From positions 1 through 14,250 of the forward strand of contig JAAZBA010000178.1 of the NCBI GenBank assembly GCA_012514045.1: 14,250 nucleotides of DNA, written 5' to 3'. This DNA is from Clostridiales bacterium (GTDB lineage Bacteria; Bacillota; Clostridia; Oscillospirales; QAMX01). The notes under the pieces are model-generated. The model did not search any database and was not told the origin of the DNA. It saw nothing but the letters and a program-made list of their open reading frames with translations. Positions 6,329-13,388 of this stretch are shown here, piece by piece. Each line of letters starts with the position of its first letter. Position 1 is the first letter of the stretch. Made by a program: the position numbers and the translations under genes.

Positions 6329-7204
6329 ATGAACAACAAATACCTTCTTTACACCGATTCTACCTGCGATTTGACACCGGAGCTTTATGATGAACTTGAC
6401 CTGAAGAGATTTTACCTCAAGGTCAACTTTGACGGTCGGGAATACAAAGATAACGGAAAGGATATAGATTATAAGCATTTCTATCAACGTATGGCTGCTG
6501 GTTCCATGCCAACCACCGTGCAACTAAACGTTCAGCAATTCCTTGATGAGTTCACACCGCTTCTCAAGGAAGGCTTTGATATTCTTTATCTGGCTTTCTC
6601 CTCCGCTCTCAGTGGTACCTACAACAGTGCCTGCATCGCAATATCTGAGCTTTCCGAACAGTTCCCCGAGCGGAAAATATGTGTTATTGACTCTCTGGCG
6701 GCTTGCGGAGGCGAGGGGCTCTATGCCTACTGCGTTGCTAAGAAGAGACTTGAAGGCGCCTCATTTGATGAGCTTCGCGTCTGGGCAGAGAAATTCCGCT
6801 ACAATATATGCCACTTCTTTACTGTAAACGACCTGCTCCACCTCCATCGCGGTGGCCGTGTTTCCAAAACATCCGCCATTTTAGGCACTCTTGTGGGTAT
6901 CAAGCCTGCCATGTATGTGAATAATCTGGGAGAACTCTGTCTCGGCAGTAAGGTCAGAGGTCGCGCCGCTGCTCTTAAGACCCTTGTCACAAAGCTGTGC
7001 GAATGTGTCATGGATCCCGAGGATAACATAATAATTATCAATCAAGCTGACTGCGAAGATGAGGCAAATCATGTTGCTGATATGATTCGCGAAAGAATTA
7101 ATATTAAGGAGATCAAAGTCCTACCTATGGGCCCTGTTATAGGCGCCCATGTCGGCTTAGGCTGTATGGCTCTCTTTGCCGTCGGATATGAGCGTAAATG
7201 GTAA
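6329..7204 (+). CDS. DegV family fatty-acid-binding protein
   Basis: DegV proteins bind a single fatty acid or lipid in a buried pocket. In Gram-positive bacteria many supply exogenous fatty acids to a fatty-acid kinase as FakB. The 291-residue protein has the family signs in order: YTDSTCDLTPEL (8-19), the lipid-headgroup loop SSALSGTYNSA (91-101), LLHLHRGGRVSKTSAILGTLVGIKP (about 167-191) and the C-terminal GPVIGAHVGLGCMA (about 267-280). No signal peptide or membrane segment is present, so it is cytoplasmic. AAAGGA about 11 bases upstream and the family-typical MNNKYLLYTDST opening support the start at 6329. It is monocistronic, with its own strong promoter; no clear terminator was found before the metK promoter. 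No fatty-acid kinase (FakA) gene is in view, so a FakB role is inferred from family only. Confidence 0.92.
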   Translation: MNNKYLLYTDSTCDLTPELYDELDLKRFYLKVNFDGREYKDNGKDIDYKHFYQRMAAGSMPTTVQLNVQQFLDEFTPLLKEGFDILYLAFSSALSGTYNSACIAISELSEQFPERKICVIDSLAACGGEGLYAYCVAKKRLEGASFDELRVWAEKFRYNICHFFTVNDLLHLHRGGRVSKTSAILGTLVGIKPAMYVNNLGELCLGSKVRGRAAALKTLVTKLCECVMDPEDNIIIINQADCEDEANHVADMIRERINIKEIKVLPMGPVIGAHVGLGCMALFAVGYERKW

Positions 7205-7235
7205 TTTATCAGTAGATTTTTAAACATATTGTACG

Positions 7236-7264
7236 TTGCAAAAAATCATTTCCTGTGCTATAAT
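7236..7264 (+). promoter_or_regulatory. Promoter of metK
   Basis: TTGCAA (-35, 7236-7241, 4 of 6) and a perfect TATAAT (-10, 7259-7264) have the ideal 17-base spacing. The expected start is about 7271, so the transcript would begin one or two bases before the predicted leader pseudoknot. Confidence 0.75.
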
Positions 7265-7272
7265 ATTTTTGA

Positions 7273-7318
7273 CTCAAACGGTACCCCTCATCCGTATGAG
7301 AAGTAGATTATAAGGGGT
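7273..7318 (+). promoter_or_regulatory. Candidate SD-sequestering H-type pseudoknot (possible SAM switch) in metK leader
   Basis: Stem 1 pairs CTCA-A-ACGG (7273-7281) with CCGT-A-TGAG (7292-7300): eight pairs with one central A-A mismatch, closing a 10-base loop. Loop bases ACCCCT (7283-7288) are complementary to AGGGGT (7313-7318), which contains most of the metK Shine-Dalgarno AAGGGG (7312-7317, 8 bases before the ATG). Connecting loops of 1, 3 and 12 bases, the last purine/AT-rich, suit a classic H-type pseudoknot. Forming stem 2 would hide the ribosome binding site. A competing hairpin, CTCAT-CCGT-ATGAG (7287-7300), would disrupt both stem 1 and part of stem 2. Known SAM-sensing RNAs of this layout (SAM-II, SAM/SAH) repress SAM-related genes this way. 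Assignment to any class was not tested. Confidence 0.5.
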
Positions 7319-7325
7319 TAATCAT

Positions 7326-8489
7326 ATGTCAAAAAGATTATTTACCAGCGAATCGGTAACCGAAGGACATCCCGATAAGCTTTGCGATCAGATTAGTGAC
7401 TCTATTCTCGATACCATTCTATCAAATGATCCCTCCGCTCGCGTAGCATGTGAAACTATAGCCACAACAGGTATGGTTTTTGTTACGGGTGAAATTACAA
7501 CAAATTGTTATGCCGATATCCCCTCCATTGTCCGCAAGACCATTAAAGACGTTGGCTACGACAACTCTGCCTACGGCTTCGATTATAAGTCCTGCGCAGT
7601 GCTCACTTCAATTGATGAGCAGTCCCCTGATATAGCTCTTGGTGTCGACGCATCCGATGAGTACAAGGTCTCTGACGTTGACAGATATGATATTACAGGC
7701 GCAGGAGACCAGGGAATGATGTTTGGCTTTGCCTGTGACGAAACACCAGAGCTTATGCCCGCTCCCATTGCCTACGCCCATCTTCTTGCAAGAAGAATGT
7801 CAGAACTTCGCAAGGACGGCACACTCCCCTTTTTACGTCCCGACGGTAAGACACAAATAACTATTCTTTACGATGAATCCGGAAACGTCAAAGGAATTGA
7901 TACTGTGGTTGTTTCCTCTCAGCACAGCCCCGATATCGAGCTTGGTGACCTTCGCAGCGAGATAAAAAGCAGGCTTATTCTGCCTACTCTTCCCGAGAAA
8001 CTCCTCACCGCTGACACAAAATTCTACATAAATCCCACAGGACGCTTTGTCTTAGGAGGGCCTCCCGCTGACTCCGGTCTTACAGGCCGAAAGATTGTTG
8101 TCGACACTTACGGAGGATACGCCCGTCACGGCGGCGGCGCATTTTCCGGCAAAGATCCCACAAAGGTTGACCGCAGCGCAACTTACATGGCTCGCTGCGC
8201 CGCTAAAAATGTTGTGGCGGCAGGTCTTGCCAGACGCTGCGAGATTCAGGTATCCTACGCTATCGGTGTGGCAAGACCCGTATCCTTTTTTATTGACACC
8301 TTTGGCACAGGAAAAATGGATGACGAAAAGATCGCAGCTCTTGTAAACGAAAAATTCGACTTTCGTCCTGCCAGCATCATTGAACAACTGGGACTTCGCA
8401 GACCTATTTACCGCCAGGTAGCTTCCTACGGCCATTTCGGCCGCCCCGACCTTGATCTCCCTTGGGAAAAGGTTGGAATTTTAGGATAA
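7326..8489 (+). CDS. metK: S-adenosylmethionine synthetase (MetK)
   Basis: Makes S-adenosylmethionine from methionine and ATP in the cytoplasm. The 387 residues are close to the bacterial norm (about 380-400). Signatures are all present: SESVTEGHPDKLCDQISD (8-25) with the ATP-contacting HPDK (15-18), the GAGDQG motif (125-130), and the phosphate-binding GGGAFSGKDPTKVD (269-282). AAGGGG 8 bases before the ATG, and the family-typical start MSKRLFTSESVTEGHPDK, fix the start. The gene has its own promoter and a strong terminator at 8524-8557, so it is transcribed alone. Its 55-base leader can fold so as to mask the ribosome binding site, suggesting feedback by SAM at translation (inference). No methionine biosynthesis or transport gene is adjacent. 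Confidence 0.98.
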   Translation: MSKRLFTSESVTEGHPDKLCDQISDSILDTILSNDPSARVACETIATTGMVFVTGEITTNCYADIPSIVRKTIKDVGYDNSAYGFDYKSCAVLTSIDEQSPDIALGVDASDEYKVSDVDRYDITGAGDQGMMFGFACDETPELMPAPIAYAHLLARRMSELRKDGTLPFLRPDGKTQITILYDESGNVKGIDTVVVSSQHSPDIELGDLRSEIKSRLILPTLPEKLLTADTKFYINPTGRFVLGGPPADSGLTGRKIVVDTYGGYARHGGGAFSGKDPTKVDRSATYMARCAAKNVVAAGLARRCEIQVSYAIGVARPVSFFIDTFGTGKMDDEKIAALVNEKFDFRPASIIEQLGLRRPIYRQVASYGHFGRPDLDLPWEKVGILG

Positions 8490-8523
8490 ACAGCAGATAA
8501 ATATGTAATGATAGATAAGTGAT

Positions 8524-8557
8524 AATAAAGCGGTACCTGATTGGGTGCCGCTTTATT
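8524..8557 (+). terminator. metK terminator
   Basis: A 14-pair stem (8524-8537 with 8544-8557, one G-U pair) with a 6-base loop (TGATTG). The core is AAAGCGG/CCGCTTT and the A-T base region is AATA/TATT. The T stretch is built into the stem (CTTTATT), as in many Firmicutes bidirectional terminators. Confidence 0.85.
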
Positions 8558-8570
8558 CATACAGTGTGCC

Positions 8571-8608
8571 AAAAAAGAACAGTCATGATCAAAACCATGC
8601 CTGTTTTT
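8571..8608 (-). terminator. Terminator of the fucosidase operon, likely bidirectional
   Basis: AACAG-CATG (8578-8587) pairs with CATG-CTGTT (8596-8605) with one T-C mismatch and an 8-base loop. Read on the minus strand the hairpin is followed by CTTTTTT (8577-8571), a good U tract for the operon whose last stop codon is at 8666-8668. On the plus strand it ends in five T (8604-8608), so it may back up the metK terminator. Confidence 0.65.
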
Positions 8609-8665
8609 AGTGTTTTTGTCTTTATTTCTTTAATCATCGGGATGGATTACATGTGCCGTTGATGA

Positions 8666-9619
8666 CTAAAGTCTTCCAAGCAGCGCGTCAACGCTGGGAC
8701 CGGGGATTCTTCCCAGGTAATCGGGACCTACATTAAGGAGGAGGTTTGCTCCCTTTTCATTGCAGCGGCGAAGGATATCATCAATCTGTGCCCTTGTCTT
8801 CCATTCGTTGTCAAAGGATTTGTATCCCCATGTGCGGTTCAGCGTTACAGGAGCTTCCACAAGCTCATCCGTATATTCCTCCGGGAGCTTGTTGTCTCCA
8901 CAAGAGCGATAATCTCCCATATTGTTGCCGATCCTCGAATTTATGAGGCAATCGGGCTGATAGAACTTCACAAGGTTGACAAGCTCACGGCTCTGCTCTG
9001 GTGTTATGACTCCGGGGGTATCGAAACAAATGAGACAAATGTCGCCGTACTGTGTCATTATTTCTTTTAACTGGGGCTTTATCTTCTTTTCAAAGCATAT
9101 AGTGTAATTCTTGTTTTCACGATCGGGGAAATCCCAGTCGTTATCCCAACTCATACCCACATTTGTATGATATCGATCTGCGCCATATCCTCCGCCGTGG
9201 GGTTCATGCCAGTCGATTTCCTGAGAATAATACAGCCCCAGCCTTATATCATGCTTCCCGCAAGCTTGCGCAAGCTCGCCGATAACATCCCTGCCAAAGG
9301 GTGTAGCATCCACGATATTGTATTTATCTGCCTTTGAATGATACATGGCGAAGCCGTCATGATGCTTTGATGTGACGACAATATACTTCATTCCCGCGTT
9401 TTTCGCTGTAAAAACCCATTCTTCAGCGTCGAAGTATATGGGATTAAAAATTCCGGCAAGTCTTTCGTATTCTTTTATCGGTATCTCGTGCTTCGACATT
9501 ATCCACTCGCCGATGTAGTCCATTCTATGTCCATTCCACTCGCCGGCAAGCAGAGAATACAGTCCCCAATGCACCATCATGCCGAATTTGGCGTCTTTAA
9601 ACCATTTTCTCGGATCCAT
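8666..9619 (-). CDS. Alpha-L-fucosidase, GH29 family, short cytoplasmic form
   Basis: Retaining exo-glycosidase that releases terminal alpha-linked L-fucose. GH29 signs in order: KFGMMVHWGLYSLLAGEW (11-28), GMKYIVVTSKHHDGFAMYHSK (76-96), RLGLYYSQEIDWHEP (126-140), the nucleophile region GDICLICFDT with D200 as probable catalytic Asp, LINSRIGN (225-232), the NRTWGY stretch (261-266) and a C-terminal GANLLLNVGPDYLGRIP (290-306). The 317 residues cover only the barrel; most GH29 enzymes are over 400 residues with a beta-sandwich domain, absent here. There is no signal peptide, so it should act on imported oligosaccharides. GGAGG about 9 bases before the ATG supports the start. It is the last gene of the five-gene minus-strand cluster, 64 bases after the lipoprotein gene with a strong hairpin between. 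The acid/base residue is not identifiable by eye. Confidence 0.92.
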   Translation of the reverse strand: MDPRKWFKDAKFGMMVHWGLYSLLAGEWNGHRMDYIGEWIMSKHEIPIKEYERLAGIFNPIYFDAEEWVFTAKNAGMKYIVVTSKHHDGFAMYHSKADKYNIVDATPFGRDVIGELAQACGKHDIRLGLYYSQEIDWHEPHGGGYGADRYHTNVGMSWDNDWDFPDRENKNYTICFEKKIKPQLKEIMTQYGDICLICFDTPGVITPEQSRELVNLVKFYQPDCLINSRIGNNMGDYRSCGDNKLPEEYTDELVEAPVTLNRTWGYKSFDNEWKTRAQIDDILRRCNEKGANLLLNVGPDYLGRIPGPSVDALLGRL

Positions 9620-9641
9620 TTATAATACCTCCGTAGTTTTT

Positions 9642-9676
9642 AAGCCCGATAGGGCAGTACTTGCCTTATCGGGCTT
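9642..9676 (-). other. Strong intergenic hairpin between lipoprotein and fucosidase genes
   Basis: A 15-pair stem (9642-9656 with 9662-9676, including one G-U pair) closes a 5-base loop. On the transcribed minus strand it is followed by CTTAAAAAC, not a U run, so it is a poor terminator and more likely an RNA-stabilising or processing element, or a partial attenuator, just upstream of the fucosidase ribosome binding site. The T-rich flanks would suit termination of a plus-strand transcript only weakly. Confidence 0.6.
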
Positions 9677-9683
9677 TCAGATT

Positions 9684-10466
9684 TTATTCTTTGTCCTCTG
9701 TTTCCGCTTCAATATATACACCGCTTTCAAGCTGCGTAATCTGCTCGCCGTCCTTGTCAAGGTATGCAAATCGAACTATGGAGTAACCATCATTCTTTAC
9801 CGTAATTGTGACGTCACCTGTCTCTTTAAGCTCAGTGGGCTCAATATCTACCACATCGTCCTCTTCCTCGCTTACGATAACCATATCTACGTCACCACCG
9901 ATTACTACATGAAACGTCCTTGAGTCTCCTACTTTCTCCAGTATGCCGGAGAAAGAGTCGATACCATAGGGGGCAATTGCTGCACTCCATTCGTTCTTAC
10001 CCCCATAAGCCGGGGAGGAAATAGCAGCATACTGCTCACCCTTCACTCCGAACAGACCTGCTGATGCCTCGAAATAATACCTTTCTCCAGCTTCAAACAT
10101 ACCGCCCAAACCGAACTCTACAACTCCGCCGTTTGTCTCAGGATCGGAGAATACATTTACGTTCTCAAGTCCATCCTCTGCGTTTATATTGAACTCCCTG
10201 AATACGCTGTCATCGGAGTAACGGTAAGCGGTTAGTGTACCCTTTCTGACCTCGATTGAAGGACGCTCGAATATAAACCTGATTACATTTATACCGCAGG
10301 GCAGCAAATCGTTCTCACTATTGGGGTACAGCGTAACCTCGCCGATTTCCCCGTCACGGTATAGCATTGACATCTGCATCTGTGTTGCCGCCTCAGTGCC
10401 CATACATCCTGAAAGCAGCAACATAAGCAACGCGATAATAAGTACAACAGATAATCTTTTTTTCAT
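9684..10466 (-). CDS. Hypothetical lipoprotein
   Basis: No family was recognised. The 260-residue protein has a clear lipoprotein signal (MKKRLSVVLIIALLMLLLSGC) with lipidation at C21, so it is exported and anchored on the outer face of the membrane. The rest has alternating hydrophobic and polar residues and many Gly, Asp and Glu, suggesting beta-rich, Ig- or jelly-roll-like domains. One is near residues 40-160 (phrases IRFIFERPSIEVRKGTLTAY, GERYYFEASAGLFGVKG); a second is near 195-255 and begins after an acidic stretch SEEEDDVVDIEP. The C-terminal TVKNDGYSIVRFAYLDKDG resembles extracellular beta-sandwich modules. It starts 6 bases after the PfkB stop, with only a weak ribosome binding site (AAAGG 3 bases from the ATG), implying translational coupling in the five-gene cluster. 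A surface glycan-binding role would fit the neighbours but is only inference. Confidence 0.8.
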   Translation of the reverse strand: MKKRLSVVLIIALLMLLLSGCMGTEAATQMQMSMLYRDGEIGEVTLYPNSENDLLPCGINVIRFIFERPSIEVRKGTLTAYRYSDDSVFREFNINAEDGLENVNVFSDPETNGGVVEFGLGGMFEAGERYYFEASAGLFGVKGEQYAAISSPAYGGKNEWSAAIAPYGIDSFSGILEKVGDSRTFHVVIGGDVDMVIVSEEEDDVVDIEPTELKETGDVTITVKNDGYSIVRFAYLDKDGEQITQLESGVYIEAETEDKE

Positions 10467-10472
10467 AAGCCT

Positions 10473-11426
10473 TTAGCCCTGATATTTCTCTTCCTCTTCC
10501 ATAAAGGCAAGAATCTCTTCCATTGACTTTATTCCAGTGGAAGCGCCATGAGCCATTACACAGTGGGTAGCAACAGCGTTGGCAAATTTTGCGCACTTCT
10601 CAATATCCCAACCCTTACTGAGTCCGGAAAGGAAGCCGGAGCAGAAGGAGTCGCCGGCGCCTGTAGAATCAACAGACTTGATTCTGTTGTAGGTGGGAAC
10701 CTGCATCTCGATGCCTTCCTTTGTCTTGATATAGCAACCCTTCTTGCCTATCTTGAGCACTACAACCTTCGGACCCATGGTAAGGAACTTGTCTGCTATT
10801 TCTCCATACTCAGTAAGTCCACCGGAGAGGGGTACTGCTTCCTCATAGCTAGGCATGAAGTAATCAATATAGGGCATACTTGGTCCTACCAGCTCCATCC
10901 AGCGTCCTGTGGAATCCCAGCATACGTCATATGCTGTTGTCTTGCCCATCTCTTTACACTTCTTCAGAAACAGAGCGCAATCCTCTCCGTCGAAGGAAGG
11001 AAGAAGCAATCCGCCTGTGACAAATACGATATTTGTTTGAGCAACGACGTCATAATTAGCGTCCTTCTCTCTGAATATACCGTTTGCACCGGTGCAATGT
11101 ATAAAGGAACGCTCACCATCTGGGCTAACAAGGACAAGGGAAGCAGATGTGCCTTTTTCTTTTGTAACGGAGAGGCCTTCTGTTGCAACGCCCATTGCTT
11201 CCAGTTCGCTGGCCATGAATCTGCCAAAACCGTCATCGCCGATCATACCAAGTACGGCGCCTTTGAGTCCAAGCTTGGACACGTTGATGGCACAGGTTGC
11301 GGCATTGCCACCTGTGTAAAGACCGATACTGTCACAAAGGTCAAGCTTGCCCTTTTCAGGGAGCGCTGTTACAGGCTTTGCTATTGCATCGGCTACAAGG
11401 ATTCCAAGACTTACTACATCATACAT
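10473..11426 (-). CDS. PfkB-family carbohydrate kinase
   Basis: ATP-dependent sugar kinase of the ribokinase/PfkB fold, 317 residues from the chosen start. It shows signature 1 (TGGNAATCAINVSKLG, 38-53) and signature 2 (DSTGAGDSFCSGFL, 253-266) with catalytic Asp 259 in GAGD. A further ATG lies 15 bases upstream (11441). However, the strong GGAGG (11439-11435) overlaps that ATG and sits 8 bases before the ATG at 11426, so the protein should begin MYDVVSLGILVAD, the usual family opening. Substrate cannot be read off. Ribose, fructose, 2-keto-3-deoxygluconate and tagatose-phosphate kinases share this layout. It lies in one cluster with an MtlD-like polyol-phosphate dehydrogenase and a fucosidase, so it may phosphorylate the sugar or polyol that the dehydrogenase uses (inference). 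It is not the same subfamily as the pyridoxal kinase at 13438. Confidence 0.93.
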   Translation of the reverse strand: MYDVVSLGILVADAIAKPVTALPEKGKLDLCDSIGLYTGGNAATCAINVSKLGLKGAVLGMIGDDGFGRFMASELEAMGVATEGLSVTKEKGTSASLVLVSPDGERSFIHCTGANGIFREKDANYDVVAQTNIVFVTGGLLLPSFDGEDCALFLKKCKEMGKTTAYDVCWDSTGRWMELVGPSMPYIDYFMPSYEEAVPLSGGLTEYGEIADKFLTMGPKVVVLKIGKKGCYIKTKEGIEMQVPTYNRIKSVDSTGAGDSFCSGFLSGLSKGWDIEKCAKFANAVATHCVMAHGASTGIKSMEEILAFMEEEEKYQG

Positions 11427-11443
11427 AATATTTTCCTCCATTG

Positions 11444-12073
11444 TTAAAATTCAGGTATATAGTCCGTTTCTGCATCCATGCAGAACGGCTTAAGCACTTT
11501 AAAATTGCGAAACGCGATATGACTGCAATAGGTACCGAGTCCCACTTTATTACAGTCAGGGTCATATATGGGATTGTTTTCGCTTAAGATTGATATTACA
11601 ACGCCTTCGATAGCTACGAAACTCATGTTGCCCACGATTCCCGCGTTTACATGGTATTCCTTTCCGGGCTCGGCTTTGAAGGCAGCAGAGAGCACTCTGG
11701 GGCTGCACTCGGGATATCTCTCTATACCCGTGTATCCATGCCACCAGCCATTGATACCAGCAATATAGGCTGTATCAGAGTCGTTTATCTCATTGTTCCA
11801 GCCTTTTGAGCGCCAGGTACAGTTCATATCATTGGTACAAGGCGGAATTATTGTACCATAGAAATCAAGCATTACATCACCGACAAAGGGACGCTTTAGA
11901 TAAATTATGCCTCCGGCGTTGCCTCTGTATAGCCCGGTAAGAATTCCGTTTTCAGCGGTCCATTCTCCCCCAGTAATATCCCAGTTCTCTTCCCATCCGG
12001 CACAAAAGCTGTCCGAATAGAGAATTTTGCTCTTTTCAGGGATTATTTCCCTGTCTACTATCAACAATCCCAT
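11444..12073 (-). CDS. Concanavalin-like jelly-roll protein, DUF1961/DUF1080-like
   Basis: A 209-residue protein without signal peptide. The Trp- and Gly-rich strands are typical of concanavalin A-like lectin/glucanase jelly rolls: WDITGGEWTAENGILTG (31-47), GDVMLDFYGTI (65-75), AGINGWWHGYTGIERYP, KEYHVNAGIVGNMSFVAIEGVVIS and a closing GLGTYCSHIAFRNFKVLKP. Such single-domain proteins (DUF1961 and the DUF1080 sugar-hydrolase-like group) occur beside glycan genes in Firmicutes and Bacteroidota, and the family suggestion is from memory of its style, not a search. It starts 3 bases after the mtlD-like stop and ends 17 bases before the kinase start, so it is part of the operon. The ribosome binding site is weak, suggesting coupling. 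It may bind or cleave a sugar in the cytoplasm, but catalytic residues could not be named. Confidence 0.72.
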   Translation of the reverse strand: MGLLIVDREIIPEKSKILYSDSFCAGWEENWDITGGEWTAENGILTGLYRGNAGGIIYLKRPFVGDVMLDFYGTIIPPCTNDMNCTWRSKGWNNEINDSDTAYIAGINGWWHGYTGIERYPECSPRVLSAAFKAEPGKEYHVNAGIVGNMSFVAIEGVVISILSENNPIYDPDCNKVGLGTYCSHIAFRNFKVLKPFCMDAETDYIPEF

Positions 12074-12076
12074 AGC

Positions 12077-13318
12077 TTACGGAATCAGCTTCGGACGAAG
12101 CACCTCCCGCTTGAGCTGCTCTGCTTTGGCGAGAAGCTCGGCTGTTGTAGCGCCAGACTTTAGCATATCGTAATATATGCGGATATAGCCCGCTGCAGCG
12201 CTGTTTTTGTCAAGCTCCATATGGTTTACGATTACATTGTCAACTCCGCCTTCTTTGATCATTGCCTGAATGTATTCCGACCCTTCGTCGTTTTCTATTG
12301 TGAAGAACATGCCGGCAGCGGCACCCAGAGCAATATACACACACCCACAATCCTCGTTTTCCGCCAACTTAAGGGCTCCGGCGAAACGGTCGGAGGAGGA
12401 GAGTTTGCGTTTTGCGTCGCGGCCGACTCTTGCGACAGTGTCTCCAAGAGCGCGATTTCCAAAACGGAGAAGGAGATCTTCTATATGCTCTGAAAGCTTT
12501 TCCAAGGGGTAATCAAAGTGACGGCATATGGCAAGAGCGGACTCTGTCATAGCTCTTTGAACAGTGATCTTTACATAGGGATCCTCAATGGACTGCCAGA
12601 TATATTCCTTATCATTGAGCTTGCCAATATAAGCCGTAAGAGCGTGACCCATGTTGTGTAAGTATAATTTACGTCTTATATAGAACTCAAAGGGAGTGTA
12701 TGGATGAAGACCGGGGATATCAGGATATTCGCCCTTCCATGCCGCTCTGTCAACAGGAAGCTGACAGTATTCTTCAACGCATACTCTGAGTATATCTCCC
12801 TTGCGCATCTCATCTGTCATGACCGGAACCATTCTGCCGATTGAAGCCTCAACAAGTCCGGTGGTCTTATCGAATATAGCGATTTCTTCCTCTGTAAGAG
12901 TTTCGCAGATAAGTTTACGCATTAGCTTGTCCGCGTCGATAAGATTCTCACATATTACAATATTGAAAGGCTCAAGATTGCCATCCGCCCAACGCTTTTT
13001 AAGACTCGCGGCAATAAGGGGAACTATTTTCGGCATAATATTCACACCTACAGCAGTAGCCATAGCGTCGGCAGCAGCAATTGTATTTATAACTGCTTCA
13101 TTATCCATGCCGCTAACAGCGCTTACACCGGTGATTATTTCATCACGGCTTCCATCATTGGATACAATCTCAACCGGGTACTGTTTGAGCTCATTTATCG
13201 CATCAACAACCTGCATGTTGACATCAATGAACTTGACCTCATACCCTGCCTTAGCGAACAGTGCGCCGATAAAGCCACGGCCTATGTTACCTGCGCCGTA
13301 CTGCACAAATGTCTTCAT
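12077..13318 (-). CDS. mtlD: Mannitol-1-phosphate 5-dehydrogenase-like polyol dehydrogenase
   Basis: NAD-dependent polyol-phosphate dehydrogenase of the long-chain mannitol dehydrogenase family; the MtlD type converts mannitol-1-phosphate to fructose-6-phosphate in the cytoplasm. The N-terminal dinucleotide-binding loop is GAGNIGRGFIG (8-18), with Asp 32 at the end of beta-2 (FIDVN) favouring NAD. The catalytic triad spacing Lys-X4-Asn-X2-His is met by K217, N222 and H225 in KLYLHNMGHALTAYIG. At 413 residues it is longer than typical MtlD (about 380-390), with the C-terminal helices extended (SGATTAELLAKAEQLKREVLRP). AAGGAGAG about 12 bases before the ATG supports the start. It is the first gene of the minus-strand operon, divergent from the pyridoxal kinase. 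Uronate reductases of the same superfamily are a weaker alternative. No mannitol PTS genes are adjacent. Confidence 0.86.
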   Translation of the reverse strand: MKTFVQYGAGNIGRGFIGALFAKAGYEVKFIDVNMQVVDAINELKQYPVEIVSNDGSRDEIITGVSAVSGMDNEAVINTIAAADAMATAVGVNIMPKIVPLIAASLKKRWADGNLEPFNIVICENLIDADKLMRKLICETLTEEEIAIFDKTTGLVEASIGRMVPVMTDEMRKGDILRVCVEEYCQLPVDRAAWKGEYPDIPGLHPYTPFEFYIRRKLYLHNMGHALTAYIGKLNDKEYIWQSIEDPYVKITVQRAMTESALAICRHFDYPLEKLSEHIEDLLLRFGNRALGDTVARVGRDAKRKLSSSDRFAGALKLAENEDCGCVYIALGAAAGMFFTIENDEGSEYIQAMIKEGGVDNVIVNHMELDKNSAAAGYIRIYYDMLKSGATTAELLAKAEQLKREVLRPKLIP

Positions 13319-13359
13319 GTAACAAAAACTCTCCTTAGTAATTTTTATTAATTTGCGAC

Positions 13360-13388
13360 TTTTTAAATCATCTTGACTTTACTAACAA
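13360..13388 (-). promoter_or_regulatory. Weak candidate promoter for the mtlD-led operon
   Basis: On the minus strand TTGTTA (13388-13383) is followed after 17 bases by TAAAAA (13365-13360). Both are partial matches. It is the best-spaced pair found upstream of the first operon gene, and overlaps the divergent promoter of the kinase at 13438, so the two could compete. AT-rich surroundings lower confidence. Confidence 0.3.

Noticed and set aside
7265..7325. SAM-I (S box) riboswitch upstream of metK
   Set aside because: The leader from the predicted start is only about 55 bases, too short for the four-helix SAM-I aptamer, and no terminator follows.
8490..8665. Small gene between metK and the fucosidase
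   Set aside because: The interval is filled by two terminator hairpins and shows no ribosome binding site with an open frame.
10548..11447. Plus-strand open frame of 299 codons opposite the PfkB kinase
   Set aside because: The minus strand carries unmistakable PfkB signatures. The plus frame has an unnatural His/Cys-rich composition and no ribosome binding site.
12801..13322. Plus-strand open frame of 173 codons opposite the mtlD-like gene
   Set aside because: Ser/Ile-rich shadow of a well-supported dehydrogenase; no start signal.
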